The notes below the pieces were generated by a model that had not been told where the DNA came from, did no database searches, and saw only the letters and a list, made by a program, of their open reading frames with translations. From CBDFHC01 sp965247585 (lineage in GTDB: Bacteria > Chloroflexota > Dehalococcoidia > Lucifugimonadales > GCA-2712585), in contig CBDFHC010000003.1 in NCBI GenBank assembly GCA_965247585.1, positions 372,001 through 436,000 on the forward strand: a DNA stretch of 64,000 bases, given 5' to 3'. A program made the translations under genes and the position numbers. How positions within the stretch are numbered: position 1 is the first letter of the stretch; every line of letters starts with the position of its first letter. Below are positions 16,330-24,627 of this stretch, piece by piece.

Positions 16330-16450
16330 GACAGGAGAGTGCAAGGAACCCGGGTTCCCAGCCGGGAGTTTGAGGGTGTCCCTCAATATCTACTATAAAA
16401 ACCTTTCTGGGTGGGACGGTGGGAAGCACCAACCTGTGATTTGCTATCCT
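16330..16450 (+). repeat. Dispersed hairpin repeat copy
   Basis: Carries hairpin 1 as GGAACCCGGGTTCC, hairpin 2 as TTGAGGGTGTCCCTCAA and the tail AGCACCAACCTGTGATTTGC. It lies between the CoA ligase and the thiolase gene. In hairpin 2 both outer arms changed together (TTGAGGG/CCCTCAA), a compensated pair. Confidence 0.8.
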
Positions 16451-16543
16451 TTCAAAGATCGGCGCCTATCGTCTTTGCGCCTAACGCATCAAATCAATTC
16501 TCGTCCCAATCCCAATCGGCTCTTCCCTTCTTAAGGAGACAAC

Positions 16544-17755
16544 ATGCCTCGAAAAGTAACCAGCACCAAACGGACCACTCGTCGGGTCGGAGCACATCTA
16601 CGCCCGGTGGCGGTGCTTGGCGTGGGTTCCACCGGGTTCGGCAGGCTTCCGGGCCAGGATGTTGTCTCCATGGCGGTGGACGCCTGCCGCGACGCCCTGG
16701 CGGACGGCGGGGTTTCTAACGCCCAGATACAGGCACTGTACCTGGGCAACTTCGCCTCGGAGCGGCTCTCGAACCAGGGGGCGCTGGCGCCGGTAGTGGC
16801 GGGACGCCTGGGCATTTCCGGGATACCGGCCACCAAAGTGGAAGGGGCCTGCGCCTCGGCGGGAATAGCGTTCCGCCACGGGTTCCTGACGGTGGCCGCG
16901 GGGCTATACGATTTCGTCCTGGTGGCGGGGACGGAGAAGATGACGGGGATAAATACGGGTGAGGTGACGGCGGCGCTTTCGACCGCGGGGGACGAGGTGT
17001 TGGAGATGCGTACCGGGCTGACCTTCCCCGGGGCCTTCGCCATGGTGATGGAGGAGCACATGGCCCGGTACGGCACCACGCGGGAGCAGATTGCCATGGT
17101 CTCGGTGAAGAACCACGGCAACGGGGTCACCAATCCCAAGGCGCAGTTCCGCAGGCCCACGGACCTGGAGGAGGTTATGACCTCGCGGTTTGTGGCCGAG
17201 CCCATTCGGCTGTTCGACTGTCCGCCCATAAGCGACGGCGCGGCGGCGGCGGTGCTCTGCCCGCTGGAGATGGCGCGGGAGTTGGGCGTAGCGCCGGTGC
17301 GAGTGCTGGGCTCTGGGCACGCCTCGGGGCCGACGGCCCTTTCCGAGATGGATGACCTTACCAGCTTCCCGGCGTCGGTCCGCGCGGCGAAGGAGGCCTA
17401 CGCCATGGCGGGATTGGCGGCCGGCGAGGTGGACTTCGCCGAGGTGCACGATTGCTTTACCATAGCGGAGATTCTGGCCATGGAGGACCTGGGGTTCTTT
17501 GGCAAGGGTGAGGGCGGTCCGGCGCTGGAGGAGGGCGTGACCCGGCTGGATGGCCGGTTGCCGGTCAATCCCAGCGGGGGACTCATAGCCAAGGGACACC
17601 CCGTTGGGGCCACGGGGCTGGCCCAGGTGTACGAGTTGGTGCAGCAGATCCGGGGCACCGCGTTTAACCAGGTGAGCAAGGCAGACGTGGGTCTTGCGCA
17701 CAACCTGGGAGGGTCCGGGGCGGTGGCCACCGTCCATATCTTGGGCAAGGATTAA
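16544..17755 (+). CDS. Thiolase family protein (SCP2/acetyl-CoA acetyltransferase-like)
   Basis: 403 residues. The nucleophilic Cys is Cys103 in KVEGACASAG. The HDC-type motif EVHDCFTIAE and the GHP motif GLIAKGHPVGATG (His352) are present. The usual last thiolase Cys region is replaced by AHNLGGSG, as in the SCP2-type thiolase branch. It cleaves or forms a C-C bond between an acyl-CoA and CoA/acetyl-CoA. It is followed after 6 bp by a DUF35 zinc-ribbon/OB protein, a partner often encoded with this class of thiolase, so the two probably form a complex. AGGAGA lies before the ATG. Confidence 0.88.
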   Translation: MPRKVTSTKRTTRRVGAHLRPVAVLGVGSTGFGRLPGQDVVSMAVDACRDALADGGVSNAQIQALYLGNFASERLSNQGALAPVVAGRLGISGIPATKVEGACASAGIAFRHGFLTVAAGLYDFVLVAGTEKMTGINTGEVTAALSTAGDEVLEMRTGLTFPGAFAMVMEEHMARYGTTREQIAMVSVKNHGNGVTNPKAQFRRPTDLEEVMTSRFVAEPIRLFDCPPISDGAAAAVLCPLEMARELGVAPVRVLGSGHASGPTALSEMDDLTSFPASVRAAKEAYAMAGLAAGEVDFAEVHDCFTIAEILAMEDLGFFGKGEGGPALEEGVTRLDGRLPVNPSGGLIAKGHPVGATGLAQVYELVQQIRGTAFNQVSKADVGLAHNLGGSGAVATVHILGKD

Positions 17756-17761
17756 CTCACG

Positions 17762-18085
17762 GTGGCGACTCTTCCCGGCTACTGTTGCGCCGGATGCAAT
17801 TCTTTATATCTGCCGCCGATGCCGCAATGTCCGAAGTGCGGCGGCGTTGAGCGGACCGAGGTCTCGATGAATGGTGAGGGGACTGTGCGGGCGTGGACCA
17901 CAATCCATATTGCCCCGGCGCGCTACGTCGGCGAGGCCCCTTACACCGTGGTGCTGGTGGAGTTGGACCAAGGGCCCCGGCTCATGGGGCGGCTGGCTGT
18001 GGGCGAACGGACGGAGCGCGGCAACCGGGTGCGCTGCGCCGAGGTGGATGAACAGAGGGGCGCGACTTTTACGGGGATTTCCTGA
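17762..18085 (+). CDS. DUF35 zinc-ribbon/OB-fold protein, thiolase partner
   Basis: 107 residues with a GTG start. The N-terminal rubredoxin-like zinc ribbon has four Cys (CAGC and CPKC, residues about 9-25) and is followed by an OB-fold segment (GEGTVRAWTTIHIAP, PYTVVLVELDQGPRLMG). This is the standard DUF35 layout, thought to bind acyl-CoA and to be needed for activity of partner SCP2-type thiolases. It is immediately downstream of the thiolase, in one transcription unit. Confidence 0.88.
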   Translation: MATLPGYCCAGCNSLYLPPMPQCPKCGGVERTEVSMNGEGTVRAWTTIHIAPARYVGEAPYTVVLVELDQGPRLMGRLAVGERTERGNRVRCAEVDEQRGATFTGIS

Positions 18086-18118
18086 GGCGCGCCCTCAGAG
18101 TTCCATTCCAGTTATCAC

Positions 18119-18300
18119 TAACCACACAGGAGGATGCAGGGAACCTGGGTGGTGGGTGCCGGGAGTCTGAGGGTGTTCCTCAGAAACAAAAACCATTCTG
18201 GGCGGGTGGGTGGGTGGCACCAACCTTCGATTTGCGGCGCTTACAAGCGTCAAGTGATTCGCCCGAACTGATTGGTGCCGATATGTTCCGTTCGGCGGCC
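18119..18300 (+). repeat. Dispersed hairpin repeat copy
   Basis: Starts at CACACAGGAGGATGCAGGG, has hairpin 2 as CTGAGGGTGTTCCTCAG, the GGGTGGGTGGCACCAACC block and the CTTCGATTTGCGG tail with CTGATTGGTGCCG. It fills the spacer between the DUF35 gene and the convergent SnoaL gene. Confidence 0.8.
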
Positions 18301-18382
18301 CGGTAGCCACCTCCAACCTACAATTTCCATCCCTGGTGGCGCCGGCCTCGACCGGCATGCGGGACTCTCCCAGTGATGTAGC

Positions 18383-18847
18383 CTACGGGGTGGGAAACGG
18401 CTGCTTCGCCCATCCTTGCTCATACGGCGTCCAGAAGTTGAACGTGACGCTCAGGTTTTGGTAGAACCACTTGCCGTCCACCTTTACATAATCGTCCTGG
18501 TAGACTCCCGAGACCCAGTACGCTTGGCCGCCTTCGGTGCACGGCTGGAGTAGGTACCAACTGGCGTGCGCCGTATCGCCGTCCACCTCTATGATGGGGT
18601 TAAGCACCTGGTGGACCGCGAAGGTGATGCGGCGGGTGCCCTCCTTGAAGAAGGCGCGGATGGCCTCCCGGCCCTCGTACTTGCCGCGGATGCCGCCGTC
18701 CCAGACGCCGTCCTCCACAAACTGGCTTGCGATGCCGTCGGCGTCATAGTTATCGTCGCAGTAAGCGCAATAGCGGGCTTTTAGGTTCTTGATTGCCTCA
18801 ATGTCATCCAGCCGTTGAATTTTTTCTTTCAGTTCCTGGTCTGTCAT
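18383..18847 (-). CDS. SnoaL-like (NTF2-fold) protein A
   Basis: 154 residues. The family pattern is clear: an N-terminal helix then IKNLKARYCAYCDDNYDADGI, FVEDGVWDGG, GREAIRAFF, VHQVLNPIIEVDGDTAHASWY and VDGKWFYQNL. NTF2-like folds of this group act as isomerases, dehydratases or hydroxylase partners on small polyketide- or steroid-like molecules; no specific reaction can be given. The tandem paralog upstream (18925-19383) is similar along the whole length, suggesting duplication. Confidence 0.75.
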   Translation of the reverse strand: MTDQELKEKIQRLDDIEAIKNLKARYCAYCDDNYDADGIASQFVEDGVWDGGIRGKYEGREAIRAFFKEGTRRITFAVHQVLNPIIEVDGDTAHASWYLLQPCTEGGQAYWVSGVYQDDYVKVDGKWFYQNLSVTFNFWTPYEQGWAKQPFPTP

Positions 18848-18924
18848 GGCAGTTTGCTCCTAGGTGTATGTGGGGGTCCCGAAGGTCGGTCTCTTGTGGT
18901 ATATGGACACCGTTACCCTGCCGG

Positions 18925-19383
18925 TCATGGAGCGGACTGAGCGGCCCAGCCGGTCTCGTACGGTGCGCGGAAGAACGAGGCCACCTTGAGCGACTTAAAG
19001 TACCAGCTTCCGTCTACCTTGACGTATTCGTCGGCGTAGCGCCCCGAGACCCAATGGGCCTGCCCGTTGATGACGCAGGGCTGGAACAGGTACCAACTGG
19101 CGCGGGCGGTGTCCCCGTCCACCTCAATTATAGGGTTGAGGACGCCGTGGACCGAGAAGGTGATCGTGTTCGAGACTTGCCTGAAGAACTCACGGATCGC
19201 CTCGCGCCCCTCGAAGCGGCCTTGCCACGGCGCCTCCCAGACGGCGTCCTCCGTGAAGAGGGAGGCGATGCCATCTGCGTTGTAGCTGTCGTCACAGAAG
19301 GCGGCGTACCGCGCCTTGAGGTTTTGAATGGCGCGGATATCCTCCTGGGTCTGTACCCAGCGTTCTAGCTCCTGGCGGTCCAT
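18925..19383 (-). CDS. SnoaL-like (NTF2-fold) protein B
   Basis: 152 residues, a paralog of the next gene: IQNLKARYAAFCDDSYNADGI, FTEDAVWEAPW, GREAIREFF, VHGVLNPIIEVDGDTARASWY and VDGSWYFKSLKV. It lies in line with the DapA-family lyase gene just upstream (stop-to-start gap about 14 bp) and is probably co-transcribed with it. The substrate is unknown; the cluster of NTF2 folds, lyase and amidohydrolases suggests a degradation route for cyclic compounds. Confidence 0.75.
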   Translation of the reverse strand: MDRQELERWVQTQEDIRAIQNLKARYAAFCDDSYNADGIASLFTEDAVWEAPWQGRFEGREAIREFFRQVSNTITFSVHGVLNPIIEVDGDTARASWYLFQPCVINGQAHWVSGRYADEYVKVDGSWYFKSLKVASFFRAPYETGWAAQSAP

Positions 19384-19397
19384 GGCGGGACGAGGCG

Positions 19398-20300
19398 CTA
19401 GCGTGCCGCGGGGGCCACGGGCAGCAGGCCCAGGGCTTCCACCTTTTGGGAAAGCTCTCTGGCGGCGGCCTCGGAAAGCGCCGGCAGGGGCGGCCGGGGG
19501 TCGCCGCAGTCAATGCCCACCCGTTCGCCTACCAGGTGCTTGAACACGGCGGGGAACAGCGACGCGCGGGTGAGGTCCATCAGCTTGTTGGCGCGTTCCT
19601 GGGCGTCCCGGGCCTTCTGGAGGTCACCGGCCTGGAAGCTGTTGTAGACGTCTACCCAAAGCTCCGGCGCTATGTTCAGCGGGCCGTCTATCCCGCCTAC
19701 GGCGCCTTGGCAGAGGGCGGCAAGGAGCATGTAGCCGTTTCCGCTGAACACGGAGATGCCCAGGGAGGCGAAGTTTCGAATATTCTCAAAGTTGGGGGCC
19801 GAGTGCTTCACGCCCTTGAGCTGCGGAATCTCCCGGACCAGGGTCTCCATCAGGCTGGCGGTAATTTCAGTGCCGGTGGACTGGGGCAGGTTGTAGACGA
19901 AGAGGGACAGGCCGTCGGCGCCGTCCTCCACCGCCTTGTAGAAGTCTACAATGGACTGCTCCGAGGGGCCGTAGAAGAAAGGCGGGACGCAGCAAACTGC
20001 GTCAGCCCCCGCGCGGGCGGCCCCTTTGGCGTTTTGGACGGCCTGCCGGGTGGTGGTAGCGCCAACGTGGATGATGGTGGTGGCGCGGCCCTTGGACTGG
20101 TCCACGGAAGCCTCGGCAACGCGGACGATCTCGTCAGACGTCAGGTACACGCTCTCTCCGGTGCCGCCACAGATCCAGAAGCCGTTGGCGCCGGACCGGA
20201 TATTGGACTCCATGACCTGCCGGAAGGCATCTACGTTCAGCTCGCCCTGGCGGTCAAAGGGGGTAATGATAGCGGGGAATACGCCTTTGTAGTCAGCCAT
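19398..20300 (-). CDS. DapA/NAL-family class I lyase (aldolase)
   Basis: 300 residues, the standard length. Schiff-base Lys165 is in LKGVKHSAPN, the catalytic Tyr136 in FVYNLPQ, and the carboxylate-binding GGTGES is at 45-50. The family joins or splits pyruvate and an aldehyde (dihydrodipicolinate synthase, N-acetylneuraminate lyase, KDG aldolase). Sequence alone does not say which. The housekeeping dapA role is unlikely given its place among SnoaL and amidohydrolase genes; a catabolic aldolase is more likely. A second start, with AGGAGA upstream, agrees with the chosen ATG. Confidence 0.82.
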   Translation of the reverse strand: MADYKGVFPAIITPFDRQGELNVDAFRQVMESNIRSGANGFWICGGTGESVYLTSDEIVRVAEASVDQSKGRATTIIHVGATTTRQAVQNAKGAARAGADAVCCVPPFFYGPSEQSIVDFYKAVEDGADGLSLFVYNLPQSTGTEITASLMETLVREIPQLKGVKHSAPNFENIRNFASLGISVFSGNGYMLLAALCQGAVGGIDGPLNIAPELWVDVYNSFQAGDLQKARDAQERANKLMDLTRASLFPAVFKHLVGERVGIDCGDPRPPLPALSEAAARELSQKVEALGLLPVAPAAR

Positions 20301-20327
20301 CTGGTTTCTCCTAAAGTTGATTCTCTA

Positions 20328-21461
20328 CTAGCTGCCGTTGGAATCGAATCCATAGATGCGGGCGCAGTTGCCGCCTACGATCAGGTCTTGTTCTTCCTGG
20401 GGCACGCCCTCCAGGATTTCGGAAAGTATGCGTTGGGACTCGGGAAAGGTTGCCTCGGCGTGGGGGTAGTCGGAAGCCCAGAGTAGCTGGGTAACGCCGA
20501 TCATATCCCGGTGCTGGATGCCGATGGCGTCCTCCTGGAAGGCGTGGTACACGTTGCGCCGCACGAAGTCGCTGGGAAGCATATCGGAGGAGAAGCGGTA
20601 GGTGGCCTGGGTGGTCCGTTCGACGTATGTGAGGTCCATGCGGCGGAGCCAATACAGCATCCAGGATAGCTCGTGCTCCACGTTGATGACTTTCAGTTCA
20701 GGGAAGCGCTCGAAGACGCCGCCCAGGACCAGATGGCTCAGCGACATCCGGACCCAGTGGTCGCTGTTGCTGCGGTCCGCGCCGGTCTGCACAACCTTGC
20801 CGTCCTCCACCAACTGCGCCCGGCCCATACGGCCCGTGCCCACGTGGAGGCTAAGAGGCATGTTGAGCTCCTGCGCCGCGGCCCAGAAGGGATCATACAT
20901 GGGCTCGTCATAGAAGTAGCCCTGGCCGGGGTAGACGCTGATCATGGCGCCCGAGAGGCCCTTATCGGCGGCCCGTTTCATCTCAGCGATGCCGGCGGGT
21001 ATGTCGTCTTCTAGAAGGATGGCGGCGATGCCTTTGAGCAGCTTGGGGTGGGCGCTACAGAACTCGGCAAGCCAGTCGTTGTAGGCGCTGAGGATGCCGC
21101 GGCAGAGGCTGGTATTGCTGATGCCGAAGAGGCCAAGGCCCACCGAGGGGTAGAGCACATCGGCGTCGACGCCATCGATGGCCAGGTCCTTTATGTGGGC
21201 ATCCGGGTCGTAGCCTCCAGGCGGCACCTCGGCGAAGCTGCCCTCTAGCTGGATAGTATCTGGCTTGGAGAAGCGCTTGCCCGCGGAGGTGAACGCGCCC
21301 AGCGTGCTAACACTACGGCCCTCGCAGATCCACTTGTCATAGGGGTCGTCCCGCTCCAGGTGGGGGATGCCGTCGCCGAACTTGGCGTCCATGCGGTCGG
21401 TCCAGAGATTGGGGGGCTCGACGACGTGGGAGTCGGACGAAATGATTCGCGAACTGGTCAC
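20328..21461 (-). CDS. Amidohydrolase (COG2159), paralog 1
   Basis: 377 residues. It is a TIM-barrel amidohydrolase of the ACMSD/gamma-resorcylate decarboxylase type: N-terminal SSDSHVVEPPNLW with a metal-ligand His, LSLHVGTGR with the barrel His, VINVEHELSW with another His/Glu, and WASDYPHAEATFP with the catalytic Asp. Such enzymes decarboxylate or hydrolyse ring compounds with one divalent metal. It is closest to paralog 2 (same ending GGNCARIYGF). It is the first of five tandem paralogs, all on the minus strand. Confidence 0.85.
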   Translation of the reverse strand: MTSSRIISSDSHVVEPPNLWTDRMDAKFGDGIPHLERDDPYDKWICEGRSVSTLGAFTSAGKRFSKPDTIQLEGSFAEVPPGGYDPDAHIKDLAIDGVDADVLYPSVGLGLFGISNTSLCRGILSAYNDWLAEFCSAHPKLLKGIAAILLEDDIPAGIAEMKRAADKGLSGAMISVYPGQGYFYDEPMYDPFWAAAQELNMPLSLHVGTGRMGRAQLVEDGKVVQTGADRSNSDHWVRMSLSHLVLGGVFERFPELKVINVEHELSWMLYWLRRMDLTYVERTTQATYRFSSDMLPSDFVRRNVYHAFQEDAIGIQHRDMIGVTQLLWASDYPHAEATFPESQRILSEILEGVPQEEQDLIVGGNCARIYGFDSNGS

Positions 21462-21510
21462 GGGATACCTCCGAATTTGTGTCTAGCTTGTGTTTATACG
21501 CTTGGGCGGG

Positions 21511-22650
21511 CTACCCCCCGTTGAAGTTGAAGCCGTACATACGGGCGCAGTTGCCGCCGACAATCAGGTCCCGGTGGTCCTGGGGCACGCCCTCCAGGAT
21601 TTCGGAAAGGATTCGCTGGGACTCGGGGAAGGTGGCCTCGGCGTGGGGGTAGTCAGAGGCCCACATCAGCTTGTCGACACCGATCATGTCCCGGAACTGG
21701 ATGCCGATGGCGTCCTCCTGGAAGGAGTGGTACACGTTGCGCCGCACGAAGTCGCTGGGAAGCATATCGGATGCGAAGCGGTAGGTGGCCTGCGTGGTCC
21801 GCTCAATGTAGGTGAGGTCCATGCGCCGGAGCCAGTACAGCATCCAGGACAGCTCGTGCTCCACGTTGATTACCTTGAGTTCGGGGTAGCGCTCGAAGAC
21901 GCCGCCCAGGACGAGATGGCTGAGCGACATTCGGACCCAGTGGTCACTGTTGCTACGGTCGGCGCCGCTCTGGCTGGGCTTGCCGGCGCCAACATCATGC
22001 TCCGCGGAGCCTGGGCGGTTGGTGGAGACATGGAGGCTGACTGGCATGTTCAGCTCCTGGGCGGCGGCCCAGAAGGGGTCATAGGCGGGGGAGTCGTAGT
22101 ACATCCCGGGAGAGGGGAAGACACTGATCATGGCGCCCACCAGGCCAATGCTGGAGCAACGGTGTAACTCCGATACGGCGGACTCTATGTTGCGCGGCTC
22201 CGCCAGAATCATGGCGATCCCCTTGAGCCGGTCCGGATAGGCGCCGCAGAACTCGGACAGCCAGTCGTTGTAGGCGGCGAATACGTTGATCATCAGCGCC
22301 GGGTCCGGAATACCGTAGAGTCCCAGGCCAATGGACGGGTAGAGGACGTCGGCGTAAACACCGTCAATGGCCAGGTCCTGGATGTGCGCGGTGGGGTCGT
22401 ACCCGCCGGCGGGAACATCGTCAAAACGGCCGTCCAGGTCAATGGTCTGGGGCGCGCTGAAGCGTTTGCCCGCCGCGGAGAAGGCCCCCAGAGTGCTGAT
22501 GGGTTGGCCGTCGCAGTACCACTGGTCGTACGGGTCGCCCTTCTCCAGGTGCGGGATCCGGTCGCCGAATTTTGCGTCCATCCGGTCGAGCCAGAGTGTG
22601 GGCGGCTCGACTACGTGGGAGTCAGACGAAATTACCAGTTGGTCAGCCAC
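21511..22650 (-). CDS. Amidohydrolase (COG2159), paralog 2
   Basis: 379 residues, very similar to paralog 1 along its length (SDSHVVEPPTLWLDRMDAKFGD, RSNSDHWVRMSLSHLVLGG, WASDYPHAEATFPESQR). The metal site is complete: His in SDSH, His in VSLHVSTNR and Asp in ASDYPHAE. The gap to paralog 1 is 50 bp, so the two probably form one transcription unit with the DapA-type gene. Divergence from paralog 1 is mainly in loops near residues 60-80 and 205-225, likely the substrate pocket. Confidence 0.85.
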   Translation of the reverse strand: MADQLVISSDSHVVEPPTLWLDRMDAKFGDRIPHLEKGDPYDQWYCDGQPISTLGAFSAAGKRFSAPQTIDLDGRFDDVPAGGYDPTAHIQDLAIDGVYADVLYPSIGLGLYGIPDPALMINVFAAYNDWLSEFCGAYPDRLKGIAMILAEPRNIESAVSELHRCSSIGLVGAMISVFPSPGMYYDSPAYDPFWAAAQELNMPVSLHVSTNRPGSAEHDVGAGKPSQSGADRSNSDHWVRMSLSHLVLGGVFERYPELKVINVEHELSWMLYWLRRMDLTYIERTTQATYRFASDMLPSDFVRRNVYHSFQEDAIGIQFRDMIGVDKLMWASDYPHAEATFPESQRILSEILEGVPQDHRDLIVGGNCARMYGFNFNGG

Positions 22651-22896
22651 GGGGTGCCTCCTGACGGCGGTGTGATTTTGTGAATCAGGGCCAATAATAT
22701 GGCGGTTTTGGCCGGCTGTTAGGCGGCGCTAATCATCGCGAATTCTATCACTCAGAGAGACGCATGACAATTGTGTCTTATTTGTAGGACGGTTCTGGAG
22801 GGCGTCCGGAGGTTGTGAATAGCGTGGGTTGGACGCTGCGAAAGGGAAAGAGGCTGCGGCTGGTGCGCCTCCCTTTGCGGTTGCCTCCCTGAGAGG

Positions 22897-24024
22897 CTAG
22901 CTAAGGTGGTACAGCTTGGCGCAGTTGCCGCCGACGATCTTGGCCTTTTCGTCTTCCGGGACCCCCTCCAGAATGCTGTCCAGGATCTCGCGTGACTTGG
23001 GGAACGTGGACTCGGCGTGCGGGTAGTCTGACCCCCACATCAGGGTGTCTACGCCGATAATGTCGCGGTCGCGAACGCCCAGGCCGTCCTCCTGGAAGGA
23101 GTGGAATACGTTGCGCCGCATAATGTCGCTGGGGAGCATGCCGTCCTTGAACCGATAGGTGGTCTGCGTGGGCCGCTCTATGTAGGTGACGTCCATGCGG
23201 TTGAGGAAGTAGGGTAGCCAGGCCAGGTCGTTTTCCACATTGAGGACTTTGAGATCCGGGTAACGTTCAAAAACGCCGGAGTAGATCATGTGACAGAGGC
23301 ACATGCGTACCCAGTAGTCCGCGTTGACTCGGCCGGCGCCGGACTGCGAGATGACCACCGTGTCGCTGTCGGGCTGCTTGGGCGCGGTTCGATTGGTGAC
23401 CTGGTGAAGGCTCAGTGGGAACTGGAGCTCCTGCGCCGCGGCCCAGAAGGGCTCGTACATCGGTTGGTCGTAGGTCTCACCGGGCCGGGGCCAGACGCTG
23501 ATCATGCCGCCCACCAGGCCCATCTCCGCCGAGCGGCGCATCTCCGCGATGCCTTCTTCAATGCCCTGGTCAAGGATAATCATGGCGATCCCCTTCAGCC
23601 GGTCCGGGTACGCGCCGCAGTATTCAACAAGCCAGTCGTTGTAGGTGCTGAACACGGCCTGGAGGAACTGCGTGTCCGGCACGGCGAACATCTCCATGGC
23701 GAAGGACGGGTAGAGAAGGTCTGTGTTCACCCCATCCAGCTCCAGGTCTTCCATCCGGGCGTGAGGGTCGAAGCCGCCCTTCCTGACGTCCTCGTACCGG
23801 CCCTCGCGCACGATGTCGCCGGGGTTTTCGAAGCGCATCCCGGCCGAGGCGCCGAATGTGCCGATGATCCCCATCTGCTCGCCATCCACGAACCAGTGGT
23901 CATAGTCTTGGCTGGCGATGACGCGAGGCGTGCGGTCTCCCCACTTGGGGTCCATGCGGGAGAGCCAAAGGTCCGGCGGCTCCAGGATGTGTGAGTCCGA
24001 GGAGATGACTTTCATATCGGCCAT
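22897..24024 (-). CDS. Amidohydrolase (COG2159), paralog 3
   Basis: 375 residues from the ATG at 24024, chosen because GGAGG lies five bases upstream; a TTG four codons earlier overlaps that site. Motifs are SSDSHILEPPDLWLSRMDP, LSLHQVTNR, LNVENDLAWLPYFLNRMD and WGSDYPHAESTFPKS. It belongs to a second subgroup with paralogs 4 and 5 (ending GGNCAKLYHLS). The 246-bp spacer to paralog 2 holds no repeat. Same predicted chemistry: metal-dependent hydrolysis or decarboxylation of a small cyclic substrate. Confidence 0.85.
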   Translation of the reverse strand: MADMKVISSDSHILEPPDLWLSRMDPKWGDRTPRVIASQDYDHWFVDGEQMGIIGTFGASAGMRFENPGDIVREGRYEDVRKGGFDPHARMEDLELDGVNTDLLYPSFAMEMFAVPDTQFLQAVFSTYNDWLVEYCGAYPDRLKGIAMIILDQGIEEGIAEMRRSAEMGLVGGMISVWPRPGETYDQPMYEPFWAAAQELQFPLSLHQVTNRTAPKQPDSDTVVISQSGAGRVNADYWVRMCLCHMIYSGVFERYPDLKVLNVENDLAWLPYFLNRMDVTYIERPTQTTYRFKDGMLPSDIMRRNVFHSFQEDGLGVRDRDIIGVDTLMWGSDYPHAESTFPKSREILDSILEGVPEDEKAKIVGGNCAKLYHLS

Positions 24025-24225
24025 GCTGTCCTCCAAGGTGAGTTCGTTGGGCAGATTCTTCTACTTCTGGCGTGAGGTAGACGGCTTGCATAGGGCGGGG
24101 GCGACCGCCCTTGAATTGAATGAAATTCTAGCACGTGTGAGGGTTGGGCTCAAAGGGGGACAGCTGGGTCTGGGGGACTCTCAGGATTCCTTCGGCAATA
24201 GATATATCGTCCTTTGAAGGACACC

Positions 24226-24550
24226 CAGCAAGGGAGAGTGTAGAGGAGCACAGCCCCTCTGCCGGGAGTTTGAAGGTGTCCCAGAGCAAGAGCGCTTAAA
24301 ACGTCGCTGTGGAATGGCCGAAAGGGAGAGTGCAGAGGGGCACAGCCCCTCTGCCGGGAGTCTGAGGGTATCCCTCAGCAAGAGCGCTTAAAACGTCGCT
24401 GTAGAATGGCCGAAAGGGAGAGTGCAGAGGCACAGCCCTTCTGCCGGGAGTCTGGAGGTGTCCCTCAGAAGAACTTTTAATAACCTTCCTGGGCGGGCCG
24501 GTGGGCGCCACCAACCTATGATGTTCAGTTCTCTGTCGTGGCAAACCCCA
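24226..24550 (+). repeat. Three tandem hairpin-repeat cores, about 92-bp period, plus one tail
   Basis: The GCCGGGAG core starts at 24261, 24353 and 24443, so the period is 92 then 90 bp. Hairpin 1 here is GCAGAGGGGC-ACA-GCCCCTCTGC (24332-24354), a different stem sequence from the common GCAGGGAACC form but equally complementary. Only the last unit carries the ACTTTTAATAACC and CACCAACC tail. Confidence 0.85.
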
Positions 24551-24578
24551 TCACCATCTCCAAATGCTCGCAAAAAGC

Positions 24579-24602
24579 AGAGGGGCGCTCCAGCGCCCCT
24601 CT
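24579..24602 (-). terminator. Rho-independent terminator after paralog 4
   Basis: AGAGGGGCGCT pairs with AGCGCCCCTCT across a 2-nt loop. On the minus strand it is followed by GCTTTTTGC, giving a T-run, 25 bp after the stop of the gene at 24628. Confidence 0.85.
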
Positions 24603-24627
24603 CTAGGTACAACGGGTTGCGCAGAGA

